From NCBI RefSeq assembly GCF_008831285.2, contig NC_045146.1:24321703-24385702 (forward strand): a stretch of 64,000 nucleotides of DNA, given 5' to 3'. Source of the DNA: Nymphaea colorata (taxonomy: Eukaryota > Streptophyta > Magnoliopsida > Nymphaeales > Nymphaeaceae). Of the stretch, positions 13,001-25,200 are shown one piece after another. Below the pieces are notes generated by a model. That model saw only the letters and a list, made by a program, of their open reading frames with translations. It ran no database searches and was not told where the DNA came from. Numbering within the stretch: the stretch's first letter is position 1; each line of letters begins with the position of its first letter. The translations under genes and the position numbers were made by a program.

Positions 13001-14005
13001 ATATTATTAGTAAGCTGCACTGTTCTCTTGATCGTTTTATATCTCATGTCAATTGTTTAACATGAGTATCATATTGCGCTTCATTTAGGTAATTGGTCCA
13101 CCATGCTTGGAATATAATGAAAATTTAAATACTATTGTCCTATGTGGTCTCTGGGGGTCTGGTGGATATACTTTATGGCTTTTGGGTATCCGAATGTAAA
13201 GAAAATTATATGTCTTAATGTATGGTACGTCATTGAACAGAGTATTTCTGCAAGTTGACCGTCTACTTGGGTGTGGATAACAGGGTTTGTGCCAGCCTGC
13301 CAGGTCAACACAGTCTATCCTTAATAAGATCCTGGAGATTTTTCTTGCATTTTTCACCTAAGTTGGAGCAGTTTTTAGTCTTATCTATTTTTGCTAGTAT
13401 AATGTTAGGTACTAGCTATAAGATCTGGTTTTGAGTGTTTTGCCAATTTATCATGTACAAGATCCTTTTCCAATTCAACCTCTAGAGCATTTTGCTATTC
13501 CAGATCCAAGCTGTTTGCTGCCCTACCTATAAGGTTCGCGTTCACTACTGTTTTCCTGCTAACACTTTGCTCTTTGCTGAAGGGGGGACTCTGCGATGAT
13601 TTTCTTTCACATTTAATGTGTTGTTGCTGCGCCCTTGTACAAGAATGGCGAGAAGTGGAAATTCGTGGTGCATATGGTATGCCATCTTGTTGCATGATCC
13701 CTTGCCAATATTTATATTCAGTAAAAAATAGCTAAAGTGGCAAATGGTGGGGCTAGTACCATTCTTTTGCCAAATGAGATTGTTTTTTTTTGGCTCAGAC
13801 ATTAAATTCAACAAAGAATGCTTGATCAATCGATCATGGTTAATGGGCTAAATATGTAGAGAAGACGGTGCTATTTTCATTTTGTTTTCTAGTGTAACAG
13901 TGATGTTTTACTGTCTTGATTTCTCCCTGTTCTGATCGTACTGCACTGGCAGGCCCTTACAAGACCAAAACCAGCCCGCCACCATCGCAAGTTATGGAAT
14001 CATGA
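4082..14005 (+). CDS. MCA1: MCA mechanosensitive calcium-influx protein (MID1-complementing activity), 7 coding exons
   Basis: Exons 4082-4492, 6669-7087, 8785-8888, 10705-10776, 12840-12946, 13583-13676 and 13953-14005 join in phase to 419 residues; Arabidopsis MCA1 has 421. MCA1 and MCA2 are plasma-membrane proteins that carry Ca2+ in response to stretch, touch and hypo-osmotic shock. The start MAANWDALGDLANVAQLTGL is followed by Asp21, the residue reported as essential for Ca2+ influx. Next come the MHKKNC block, an EF-hand-like acidic region (residues about 138-165), a coiled-coil stretch (about 185-225), then the cysteine-rich PLAC8 region (about 300-410) with CCSEPSLC, SCCCYTCC and MCCCCALVQEWREVEIRG. 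The protein ends PPPSQVMES. The choice between MCA1 and MCA2 is not certain. All six introns are GT-AG; intron 3 holds a foldback element and intron 4 a hAT element. Confidence 0.95.
10006..10228. mobile_element. Foldback (long inverted repeat) MITE in MCA intron 3
   Basis: Two imperfect arms of roughly 90 bases face each other around a (TA)-rich loop. The left arm reads GCTGGTGC, GGACACTGGCATG, TTTCCCAACATTTTATGTG; the right arm has their inverted counterparts TTTATGTGTGTCAAG, GGACACTGACATG and GCTGGTGC read on the other strand. Long arms and no coding capacity suggest a Mutator-like or foldback MITE. The outer ends and target duplication are not sharp, so the limits are good to a few bases only. 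Confidence 0.6.
10232..10276. repeat. (AC)n/(TA)n microsatellite
   Basis: A run of CA dinucleotides passes through CATACATACA into TATATATATA, directly beside the foldback element in MCA intron 3. Confidence 0.8.
11890..12770. mobile_element. Non-autonomous hAT-type transposon in MCA intron 4
   Basis: The 881-base segment is flanked by a perfect 8-bp direct repeat, ATCGTGTT, at 11882-11889 and 12771-12778. That is the target-duplication size of the hAT superfamily. Terminal inverted repeats match at about 21 of 24 positions (TAAGCCTGGGCACCGGGCCG against TAGGACTGGGCATCGGGCCG). Long GGGCCGGGCC-rich subterminal blocks follow on both sides, as in many plant hAT elements. The middle is pyrimidine-rich and holds only a low-complexity frame (12236-12514) without transposase features. 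The intact TSD and similar ends suggest a fairly recent insertion. Confidence 0.88.
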
Positions 14006-16512
14006 TTTCACAAACGGGTGGATGAGGTCCGTCTTCTCCATGTTTACATCAATCTTAGATGGTTTAGTTGAGTTGTACAAAAATGTTGGAAGGTGACATG
14101 CTGCACGGTGGTTTCAGCTTTGTATATTTAGGGTTCTTTTCATTTAATTATTGAGACTATGCGAGTTGTTCAGTCTCTTGTACATTATATAGGTGGATTT
14201 ACAGAGGAAGTCATTTTCACATTAACCTTTTTCCAGTTACATTTGAAGTTTCGACTTGGCACATGATCTGGACGTGAAAGCATCATGAAACAACTGAACT
14301 GTTTTTGAAGCTCCGGGAGTAGGTAGAGTAACAGAACTGAAGTAAAACCAGTGTTTTTTTATTGGCAATGCGAAGGAACAGGATCAAGCACGTGCTTCTT
14401 TTCAAGTTATCGGTCGAGTTCCTTGGAGTTAAGAGGCACATCGCGTGTATGGGATTCAAATTTATGCAGCAGTTGAAAGCAAGTTCCCTCCATAACACTT
14501 CATTGTTAGGAATGACTCGTCAACGTCAGCTTGGTCATGAAAAGTAAAAAAGTTAATTTTTTCACTAGTCTTGTTGCAAATGAAAGTTGAGAAATACTAT
14601 CCAGAAGAGTATCGATTGTTTTTACGAGGCACATCTGATTTAGAGTAAGGTTTTAGAATTCAGTAGCATAAGGAATAGTCAAGTCTGAGTTTTCTCTTTC
14701 GTTCGATCAGATAAGAAGACCTGAAATTTGACATTTGTTCGAGAAGAATAGATGGTGCCTCTACACTTGCCTTGAATGACAAGTTTCATGTGCCTTCTCT
14801 CCCATCATTGGACCGAGCCAGTTCACTTGCTATCTCGATGGATTGAGTCTGAACACAAAACGAATCTGTCTACTTAATTTGGTGTATTAAGCCCACGGGC
14901 TTTGTATGCCAAAGCAACTTAGCCCAGCCGAAGTCCACTCATCGAGGTATCACTGGACCAGGCTTTTAACAAGCTGAGTGGGTAGAAACCGAGATGTAAC
15001 GGCTTGGTTTCCCGAAAATTAAGTCTATCAAACTTATTATAGAAACGAAAGGTCCGGACCTCAATATGATAAAGGATTAATCGTGCGAAACAAACTTTCA
15101 TTTCCTAATACTGTAAATTCGATTTAAACTGACATGACGGGGAAACTTGCAGCGTTTAGATTTGTGTCCTTACTTTGCCTTCTTTTCTCGTATCATATCA
15201 TTTCCTCGAATCTAATCAATTATGCTTGTTCAGTGTTTAGCTGACATTCGCTTTCTGCTGCTTCTTCATTGTTCACTTCTCATATTCATCTTGGTAGTGA
15301 TAGATATCAACTCAACCTAAACTGAAAGGGGCTGACTGGGTAGAGTAATTTTGGCTGTTATCTGCGTGATTGTGGTCATAATCTTTTTACTTCAATTTAG
15401 TGGGTTGACCTATAACAGCAGTACCCGTTAAAAACTTAAGAGTGGGGCATTTAATTACCTCATTAGTCTAAATCTCAGATACCAAGGATCTGAGATTCAT
15501 GACTTTGGGATCAGACCTCCCGTACCACTAAACTTTTGCGATTGTAAAAGCATAATCTGAATATCTCAGTTAACCATAAATCTTAATGTGAATCTTTCGC
15601 CACAACAGGCAAAACATTTCCCAACCCAGATTTACCAACCTAGAATAAAAGGTTCCGTTGTCACTCCTAGCTTAGCATCTCTTTCTTTCATATCTAAGGT
15701 TTCACCAATTGATAGATTCCTCAATTAATTGAAATTCAAATTCATCAAAGGTGCCCCCGAAACGATTTTACATTCTCGAGGGGGTTGGTACATTCTGGTA
15801 GGCAGCTAGTTTCTGTTTTGAATTCTTAAAGTGTCAACTCGATGTGCTGGAAAATGAGACACCAATATGCAAGTTGAAGCATAGTGGGGATGCTTATCAC
15901 AAAACACCAAAAAACATACTCTACTTTGAGAGGATGGGAAAGAGTAGGGGTTTCAGCCATTTTGTTAGTCGGTAGGATACAATACTCTTCCTGCTCATCC
16001 CCTAAAATATTTTACCAGATGAGTCTAAATTTTTTTGAATTAATTCCTCATAGCCAAATGGTTCTGGCTTCACTGCTACTTAGCGGCAGATCTGAGGTTC
16101 GTTTGATACTCGTGTCTATGTGGTGAACTTTCTGGTTCATCAGCCATCAGACCTAACCCTACCCAGAAACTTATCGGGCTCAGTGCAAATCTAGGCCTGA
16201 GATAAAAAACTAACCGGCACCCAATATGGACAGGAGCGAGATTGCAGGCGCGGTGGGGTCTAATACTCACATGGACCCCAAGAAAGGCCAACCACAGTTT
16301 CCCATCTTATCGGGTGCTTCATGGGAAACGAACGGCCCAACTTTTTGGGAGGCCTTGATCTACTTATCCGTTGAACCTCCTGCTCCTCTATTTTCTGTTT
16401 TTGAAACTGGAAAAGAACAAAAAGCCCACAGAGAGAGAGAGAGTTAGAAGACCGACAGTCCACTCTTTAAGAGGATAGAGCGAGCTGAGGCTAACACTGT
16501 TGCAAAGAAACC
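14006..16512. other. Intergenic DNA between MCA and HPR1
   Basis: This stretch holds the MCA 3' UTR at its left and the HPR1 promoter and leader at its right. A (GA)n tract at 16431-16445 sits some 70 bases before the HPR1 start and fits a plant leader or core-promoter GA element. No other gene, RNA gene or clear repeat is recognised in it; the short frames match nothing known to me. Confidence 0.5.
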
Positions 16513-19433
16513 ATGGCCAAACCAATCTCCATAGAAGTATGGAATCCGAGTGGGAAGTACAGAATTGTGAGCACCAAGTCGATGCCTGGCACCCGTTGGA
16601 TTCGCCTCTTGACTGAACAGGACTGCAGGGTTGAGGTACTGGTGTCTCTTCTTGTTTCCTTTCTATTTATTTCGATGCTCATTTGAATTATCTGTCGTGC
16701 CAACTGACTGCGGTTCATGCTCTTGATCAGATATGCACAGAGAAGAAAACCATCTTGTCCGTGGAGGACATACTCGCTCTGATCGGCAACAAGTGCGATG
16801 GAGTTATTGGACAGGCAATGATGATCTTGAATTTTTCGTTCCTTTCGTTGGTTCACGGGACTTTTGTGCTGTTAGTCTTTTGCTAAATTTAATAAAAGAA
16901 CTGTCGGCTTTTAGGCTGTATAGGTTCCTTGATCGAATTCCCAAATTCAGTTTCAAAAGAGTGTATAGTATCACTGCGTTGTGTTTATCTTGACTCTCTT
17001 CTAGTTTTGAAGACGATTCTTCTTTAGTCTCTTGAATTATGTTAAATTTGGTGACGAAACCATCAGCTTTTTGGTTGCACAGATTCCTTCACGGGAATCA
17101 CAAGTTCAGACTCAAAGATATTGTGGCACCATTATATAGTCTGTCTCATCTACTTGGTGCCATTTTGTGGATCGTGTCATGTATGCTTCTAGCTACCAAG
17201 AGAGAAAAAGATGCACTATATATTTTACTTACATGGTTTTTGTTAATTTTGATTTGGAACGCTGCAGTTGACGGAAGACTGGGGTGAAACACTCTTCTCT
17301 GCACTGAGGAGAGCAGGTGGAAAAGCGTTTAGCAACATGGCTGTTGGATATAACAACGTTGATGTGAATGCGGCTAATAAGAATGGAATTGCAGTCGGAA
17401 ACACACCTGTAAGCAACGTCAAGCTCGCTATCGTCATCTGGCATTCATAAAGATCCTTCATCCTTATTTTATCTATGAACCATGCTCATTTGGTGTCTTA
17501 TCTGAACTTTAGATTGTCAAGATGTTCACCAAGCAGAACTGGTAGGTCTAGAAAGTAGTGATACAGCTTGAGAGTAGGCGGTATTATTGGATTTTTATCT
17601 TCTTTCAACTAGGCAATAGATATGCTTTGTGATATAGAAAACAAAAAACACAACCTTTAAGCAATACATCATGTGTCCTCTTGTGATTCTGTTAAAGCTT
17701 CATCTTGGTTTCTGTATAAGATGATAGAAGTTGGCATTTGGGGTTTGGCAGGGTGTTCTTACTGAGACAACAGCAGAGTTAGCAGCTGCATTATCGTTAT
17801 CAGCCTCCAGGAGAATAGCGGAAGCCGACCAATTTATGAGGGCTGGTTTATATGACGGATGGCTGCCTCATCTGTATGATTACCTTTGTTTCACTTTGCA
17901 CAGTCCTCTGCTTAATCAATTCATGCATCGAAGCCATGTAAGAACTGTGATCTGCATATAATTGTGCAGGTTTGTGGGCAATTTGCTTAAGGGGCAAACG
18001 GTTGGTGTTATTGGAGCTGGGCGCATTGGATCGGCATATGCACGAATGATGGTATTTTTAGTTCTTTAGATCATGATAACTGACCCTCCTTTTTAAAGAA
18101 TAATGCATGAAGCTATGCTTCTTCATTCCATGTCTCTGTTAATTCCTGCAATGCTTTCTGTGCGAGGCAACAGGTTGAAGGATACAAGATGAATCTGATA
18201 TATTACGATCTGTATCAGGCGACTAGACTTGAGAAATTTGTAACTGGTTGGTAATTTCATATTTTACAAGGAAAAGTGATCAACCCATAAAGTTTGTGGA
18301 ATTGTGACATGAAGTATTTACTCTTGTAGCTTATGGAGAGTTCCTAAAAGCTAATGGGGAGCAGCCAGTTACATGGAGGAGGGCCTCCAGCATGCATGAA
18401 GTTCTGAGGGAAGCTGATGTCGTACGTGTTGAACTCATACATTTTCCTTTTCTTCTTTTCCCCCTTCCTTAATTAAGATTGAGTTTATTTATAACACGAT
18501 CAAATTCATGCAGATAAGTCTGCATCCTGTTTTGGACAAGACTACTTATCATCTGATCAATAAGGAGAGTCTCTCATTCATGAAGAAGGTTACTCTCAAG
18601 ACTGAAACACTCTCTAAGGGAATTATTCTCACCTTATGCTTTAAAATTTATATGACAATGAGATACTTTACAGGATGCTATTCTGGTAAATGCAAGCAGA
18701 GGTCCTGTCATTGATGAAGCTGCGCTTGTTGAACATCTGAAAGCAAATCCCATGTTTCGAGTCGGTCTGGATGTCTTTGAGGTAGCACTTGTCCATTTCC
18801 ACAGCAATCTTAATCAAAGTCCAGTTAGTTCACAACTTAAACCTAATTTACCATCTTCCAGGATGAGCCTTACATGAAACCAGGTCTAGCAGAACTGAAA
18901 AATGCAATTGTTGTCCCCCATATAGCATCTGCTTCCAAGGTAAGAAAAAAAAAAAAAAAAAGCTTACTACTTCCCAGTATCATTATGTGATGATCGGCTT
19001 CCTAGAGTTTTACAAGCACCTCTGTGTGTGCGTGTGAGTGTGCAAGCATCTATGAACTGATAAATTTTCCACTTCTTAACCAGTGGACTCGAGAAGGAAT
19101 GGCGACACTTGCAGCTCTCAATGTGTTGGTATGTTTGGAAGATGAAAATTTTTCCGTGTGCATGGTTCGGTATAAAATGCTAAACAACATTCAAAATCTT
19201 ATGCAGGGGAGGATCAAAGGGTACCCATCCTGGCCAAACCCAAACCTGGTTGAACCTTTCTTAGACGAAAATTCTGCCCCACCACCTGCTTGTCCCAGCA
19301 TTGTCAATGCAAAAGATATAGGTACGACCCAACGAGTAAAAACCTAGTAAAGATTTTTTTTTTTTCTTCTACCAAGGTTTTCTCAGAACCAGTTTCAAAT
19401 GTTATTGCAGGCTTGCCGGTTGCAAAGCTCTAA
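16513..19433 (+). CDS. HPR1: Peroxisomal NADH-dependent hydroxypyruvate reductase, 13 coding exons
   Basis: Exons 16513-16635, 16731-16814, 17268-17408, 17752-17873, 17970-18051, 18174-18246, 18330-18421, 18514-18588, 18674-18781, 18862-18939, 19084-19128, 19207-19321 and 19411-19433 join to 386 residues, the length of Arabidopsis HPR1. The enzyme reduces hydroxypyruvate to glycerate in the photorespiratory cycle. It is a D-isomer 2-hydroxyacid dehydrogenase: the NAD-binding motif GAGRIG lies at residues 172-177, and the catalytic set is Arg273 (in NASRGP), Glu302 and His320 (in VVPHIAS). The C-terminus is AKL, a variant peroxisomal targeting signal; many plant orthologues end SKL. Intron 2 (16815-17267) starts with GC instead of GT (CAG|GCAATG). 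All other introns are GT-AG. High confidence. Confidence 0.96.
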
Positions 19434-19689
19434 TCTGGAGTCCTGTATTCATGAAGAATGAATTTGGGGCCTGAGAAAATATGTAATCAGTTATATTTGC
19501 AAGGAAACTTGGTGAAAATTTTTCCGGACAGTGTACGTGGGCTCTGGGCGAAGGAAGATGAGACGTCAGCGTTGTTTCTGGATGAAAACTGGATATTCTG
19601 CAAAAGATCAAGTGATTCGATGATGTTAATCTTTTTTCTGCCTTCACTATTAGAATAATATCAAATGTATGCTTCTCACTAGGAAGTGA

Positions 19690-19695
19690 AATAAA
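19690..19695 (+). terminator. Probable HPR1 polyadenylation signal
   Basis: AATAAA occurs about 260 bases after the HPR1 stop codon, followed by T-rich sequence. Position and motif fit a plant near-upstream element. No other gene end is close. Confidence 0.5.
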
Positions 19696-20203
19696 ATTCT
19701 GCTGCACTTGTGAGGCAGTAGTTCTCTTTAATTATTTGAGGGTTAAAACAATTGAAAATCCACCAGAGACTATACATATATACATAGTTCCACAAAAATT
19801 ATGGAATTCCGCTTCACCATGTGGCGCTGTCCCTGCTTCTCTGATATACACGAGTACACTCACAGAGAGAGAGGAGAGAGATGCTGCGACGCCGGAAGGA
19901 CCCTCTGTTCGCCGTCGTCGCCGTCGACGTCGGCTTCCCTCATCTTCCTGCATGCCCTCGTAGCTCACCCCCTCCTTCTCCGATCACTTACTGACTCACA
20001 GTCCGACTCCTTCCCTTTCGTTCACCTCCTCTTTGATCCAGACTTGGAACTGCCTATGGATACCCAGAGATATATCAAAAGAATAAAATGAAGCTACGCT
20101 TCTTCTGAATCTGTGAATTTTTTATGTTTTGAAATTCTCTTCTTCAATTTTCCGTTTTTCTTGGTTCCTCTTTGCTTGTTTCTGACCTCTTATTTCGCTG
20201 CAG

Positions 20204-20941
20204 ACTTTGCGTAAACCGCTTGTTCCAGAGAACGGCGGCCTCGAAGCGATCCCCGAAATTCCTCCCACAGTGTCCGCCGTAAAAAACCCAACCCCCAAGA
20301 TCTCGTATGATGAGTCGACCCACGAGCGCCTCCAGCCCGGGGCTGACGGCGATCCCAGCAGGCGAGCCTTCGCCTACCTAGTCCTCAGCGGCGGAAGGTT
20401 CGTCTACGCCTCCCTCATCCGCCTCTTGGTCCTCAAGTCCCTGTTATGCATGTCTCCGAGCAGAGACGTGCTGGCCCTGTCGTCTTTGGAAGTAGATCTT
20501 TCGGCAGTCGAGCCAGGGGCCGTCCTGAGCGTGAAGTGGCAGGGGAAGCCCGTCTTCTTGTGGCACCGAACGGAAGAGGACATCCGGCTCGCGAACGCCG
20601 TCGACCTCTCCACCCTGCGCTATCCGCAGCCGGACTTGGAGAGGGTGATCAAACCGGAGTGGCTCGTCGTCGTCGGGGTGTGCACCCACCTCGGCTGCAT
20701 CCCGCTGCCGCATGCAGGCGACTTTGGCGGGTGGTTCTGCCCGTGCCATGGCTCCCACTATGATTCTTCCGGCAAAACGCGTAAAGGGCCGGCGCCGTAC
20801 AACCTGGAGGTGCCCGCCTACCGCTTCTTGAACGAGAACAAAGGTGTTGATCGGTTGATTCCGATTTCCAACAAGGTTACAGGGTCTTCTTCCATGAAAA
20901 ATACAGCTGCACTCTGTTGTAGGCAGGGAGCCAGGAACTAG
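20204..20941 (+). CDS. Divergent copy of the mitochondrial Rieske iron-sulphur protein of complex III, N-terminal exon unresolved
   Basis: From a good acceptor (TTTCGCTGCAG, ending 20203) one uninterrupted frame covers the mature part of the plant Rieske subunit of the cytochrome bc1 complex, which carries electrons from ubiquinol to cytochrome c1. It contains the inner-membrane anchor region ([20 protein letters not shown]) and both cluster-binding boxes, CTHLGC (20681-20698) and CPCHGSHYD (about 20738-20764), so the ligands are intact. Three things are odd. No upstream exon with a clear presequence joins in phase; the ATG at 19882 (MLRRRK) soon meets a stop. Usually fixed residues differ (LWHRTEED where relatives have RRRTEDD; an extra ADG before DPS). 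The usual ending ENKLLIG is replaced after ENK by about 32 unrelated residues. It may be a retroposed or decaying paralogue rather than the main gene; calling it protein-coding is provisional. Confidence 0.75.
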   Translation, partial: TLRKPLVPENGGLEAIPEIPPTVSAVKNPTPKISYDESTHERLQPGADGDPSRRAFAYLVLSGGRFVYASLIRLLVLKSLLCMSPSRDVLALSSLEVDLSAVEPGAVLSVKWQGKPVFLWHRTEEDIRLANAVDLSTLRYPQPDLERVIKPEWLVVVGVCTHLGCIPLPHAGDFGGWFCPCHGSHYDSSGKTRKGPAPYNLEVPAYRFLNENKGVDRLIPISNKVTGSSSMKNTAALCCRQGARN

Positions 20942-22235
20942 GAAGAATGTCGTCGGATGTAATTATAAGTACAAATAAGGTTTCTTCGCTCACTTGTTAA
21001 GGTGTAAGTGCACCATATTCAATCAAATATGCCATACAACAAAAAATTCGTCTAATGGCGATATGAGGCACTAAGTGATGAACATCCTCAAGAATCGAAG
21101 GGCCGTCACGGGAGACGAAGCAATTCTCTTTTGTTCTCTCTAGAACTAATTCCATTGCTTAGAATCTTGTAAACTACTCTCTAACATCTTGTAACCAATA
21201 ACGTCTTGCCGAAATAAATATAATGAACCATCTTGTGTCAACCGAAAACAAGAAATGGAAATTATATTATATGGATTATTGGTTCAGAGTATGCTTTTCC
21301 TTGCTCAGATTAATGTAGGGTAGCTGGCCAGATTGGTGTATCATATGAATTATTGGACCAAGGTATGCTTAATGTTTTTCTTTGGTTTGAGGGATGATCG
21401 GACTGGTGGGCGTCTAAAAGTTTAGACATCAGTTCGATTTCTATATACATTACTCATTTTGGCTTCTTCAAAATATCTCCCGAAAAGAATGCTTTGCCTT
21501 TCATTTTGCAATATATTTTCTTCTTTTTTATAATTTTTCTGCACAAAAAAATGTAACCATGCAAACAGCTCAATTGGATCAATGTCACAATCAATGACCA
21601 CCCAATGGGCAATGTTCTATATTGGGCATGTAACAATCAGGCAGTGGTAAAGATTATGCAAAAGCTAAAAATCATCAAAATTTTTATCCTACTACAATTG
21701 ACAATGAAATTTCCTAAAATCACGGGTTATTCCAAATATGATAAGAACAACGTCCTTTCGGGGAATTTCTTTCTTTTTAAATACCTGACAAATTATATAC
21801 TATGGCCAAGACTATGTTTTATGAGTTGCAAATTACCAACATACTCCTATTAGTTTAATAAATAGAAGACATTTCTTTATAAAAGTAAATGTAAAATTTA
21901 GGACATTTTTATCCTATAAAATTGTTAAAATATCCTGTTCAGTCCATCTCATGCTCATCAAACACACGAACACTGGAAGTTCATTTCGAGAAAACTTTTT
22001 CTTAAAAGCAAAGGGAATGGGCAACAAATTTATCTTTCCAAAACTTAATTCCCTTTCACTATTTCCTGTATATCAAAAGACCTACCCAGAAACGAAAAAG
22101 AAATCAACAAGAGTCCCCACTTTCTGCCGGACGTCGAGGGTTTCCTTCTTCGTTTCGCTCTGCCGGATTTCTTTCTGTGGGTCTTCTTCTTCGTGGTGAT
22201 CAGACGAAGGGGAGGAGGAGGGGACCAGGAGGGTG
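20942..22235. other. Intergenic DNA between the Rieske copy and SKP1
   Basis: AT-rich sequence with no recognisable gene. Two short similar phrases (ATTGGTTCAGAGTATGCTT near 21280 and ATTGGACCAAGGTATGCTT near 21351) suggest a small local duplication. The last 200 bases become pyrimidine-rich and form the SKP1 leader. Confidence 0.4.
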
Positions 22236-25200
22236 ATGGCGAAGGACGAGGTGAAGACCGTGACGCTCAAGAGCTCGGACGGCGAGGTGTTCGAGGTGGA
22301 GGAGGCCGTGGCGAAGGAGTCGCAGACGATCAGCCACATGATCGAGGACGGATGTGCCGACTCCGGCATCCCTTTGCCCAACGTCACTAGCAAGATCCTC
22401 GCCAAGGTCATCGAGTACTGCAAGAAGCACGTCGAGGCCCAGAAGAACACCGAAGACCGCACCCAGGAGGAGGAGCTCAAGACTTGGGATGCCGAGTTCG
22501 TCAAGGTCGATCAGGCCACGCTCTTCGATCTCATCTTGGTAACCTCTCTTTCTTCCTCTTCCGTCAATTCGTTGTTTTCTTATGCTATTGGTTTTGTCTT
22601 GCGCTTCCGGGTTCTCAGTTATTTGTTCTTTGTTTCTCAATGATTAGGGTTATCTTTAGGTGCTTGTTTTCTTGTTTGTCTAGGTTTTGATGTTTGTGCG
22701 TGAAGGAATTGTGCTTCATTTGTTGAATTTTGGTTCTGGGCCTCATGCTTGCTGATACGATCACGGGCTTTTGTTCCCTTTTCTTTCATTTTTATAAATG
22801 GACTTAGGGTTAAGGCTGAATCAGGTCCGAAATCTGTTCTTTAACCTGTTGTGCAATGTTTTTGTGGTGTCTTGGATTTCTTGGGTAATCCTTGATCGAG
22901 GTATCTGCTATTAGTGATGGGGCTTGCGTTTTATGTGATGGCTTTAGGGCCAAACCATGAAACCTGTTGTATGCTTTGCATCGTAATTCGTCAAATTCTA
23001 ACCCCTTCTGGCGTGCTTCGCCTATAAATATGTAAATAGTTAGTCCTTTGACATTCCTGTTAGTTGCCAATGCCCCACGTGTCTTAGGGCATGCTGCATT
23101 GTTCTTGCTTCTTTTCACTGTGATGTTATTGGTATCCGTTTCCTTCTAATTGTTAATTTTCTGGTACTAAGTTTTATTTCATACTTTGAAATCTTTTATT
23201 GGAGTTTGGTAGATATATGTTGATACCTTTTGGTTATTTGTTTTTATTCAGCAAAGGGAAATTTTGCAAGTCTTTGGTGGTCCCATGTTAGTTCTATTGA
23301 ATTGGTGAACACTGTCGATTTAGTAGTAATGAAATATGTCATGCTCACAATGTTCTTGGAACGAACTTGAAGATCATGCCTATCGGTTTAACTGGGAGGC
23401 AATTTTTTTTCTACACCGACATGATTAATGTGGTTAAATTTCTTATGGAGTGCTGTCATCTTGGACTGTTTGCTTTCATAGATCTTTTCTGTTTAAGGCC
23501 AAAAGTTGATTTATTACCTGCTTGTCAAATGGAAAAAGGCAGAGAGTGAATATCATGGTCCTTTTATGACAAAGAATAATGAAATGAGAAAAATAAATTG
23601 TGCTTCTAACTTCTGAGGATTCCACTGTCAAGTACGCTTATTAACAAGAGAGTTCTCATTTTTATGGTTGAAAACCATGCAGAAGATAGACTAGAAAGAC
23701 TGCCATTGCCATGGTTAATAAGGTATTTAAGAGAAGAAATTTCCTTTTTATAGGAGTCAGGGGTTTACAAACTTGTTTTGCTGTATTTTAGAACGTTAGC
23801 AGTAAATTTCACTAGGGAGGAACTAGGTATTGTCTGTTTGATATGTTTAGAATATGATGAAAATCATCAATATTTTTTGTGTAATATGATGCACTCAAAT
23901 TATATAAAGGTATTATGCTAACAAATTCTTCAAAAAAAGGTTGTTGTGCTGGAGTTGACACAACTTGGGTGTAGGTCAAACAAATTGCTTTGTTTTCCAT
24001 TGAATATATATGCACCTGCAACTGTGTGACATAGCATATATGATACTTATGTTCTCGACACTCCTGCAGGGTTGATTCCTTCACCTATATGGCCTAGTCA
24101 TGATTTTAACTACTTACTGGCAAAAAGCATCAGTAATATGTTGTGCCTTAATTGCTAGCTGTAAGGAAAATTTATTTTCTTATTCCTGCATGTCCCTCAA
24201 CCTTGATAGAAATGCATCATTAGGTGCCTTGATGGTGCAGCTGTGTTTTGCTGACTATGACAAGAACATATTACTAAAGCACTCTGAAGCTGGTTCATTC
24301 TCGAAGCAAGTTGGAAAGGCACTTTTCTTTTGCCGTGAGGCTTAGAATATTAATAGAATGGATGGATGAAATTTTTATCTCCGAGGGGAATGGTACAATT
24401 GGAAGTCACTTTTGAGAGGAGGAGAAACAAGCTGGGGCTTGGCACTCGTTGGTATTTGTTGGCTTTTGCTTATTTCATCAATTGTTGGAAGGGAATCAGG
24501 GATTGATGTGTGTGTGTCTCTCTTTCCCCTCTTTTTTGTTCTTTTCCCTTTTATTTGATTTGTTGGGAGGGGGGTGTGTGGGGGGTAAAGATTATGAATG
24601 AATCTGTTTTCATTTGTTATTTGCATTAACATTGAACAATTTTGTCTTGTGATGTGATGTATAATATACGTAGAACTTGGTTTTTGATGTGTTATGGATC
24701 TTATGACTTATGAGTTATTATGTAGATCATCTTGTAAATTATGTTTCTTGATGTCTTAGTTCACGTGTGTTGCTATATGATATTATGACCACTTATTAAT
24801 GTTTGTGAAGTAACTTCATACCTATAATAAGCTTGCCATTATGTATAACATGTTTTTTTCATTAAAAAACATAATTTTTTATTTTTTTGATTTATCTGAT
24901 TATTCTCTATTTTTTTCTATTTTTTGAATTAAAAAAATAAATTTACGGTACACATACGATACATTACGATATGGCGTATCTATTGGCCTGATCGGTACGG
25001 CTTGCGATATGCTTTTTACAACATTGATATTTTATAATGTTACGTTATTTGTTTTCATGATATGCTATGAATCTGAGAAATTTATTGATGCCATTTTTGG
25101 AACTTGACTTATTTGCACTAAGTTACACTATTTGTGCATTGGGTGTTGGATGAAGTTTCCTATCTTCAAGAACCCCTTTTATGGATAAAAATAGTGTTCT

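Noticed and set aside
20444-20763. Frames of about 100 codons on both strands over the Rieske gene
   Set aside because: They are shadows of the GC-rich Rieske coding frame.
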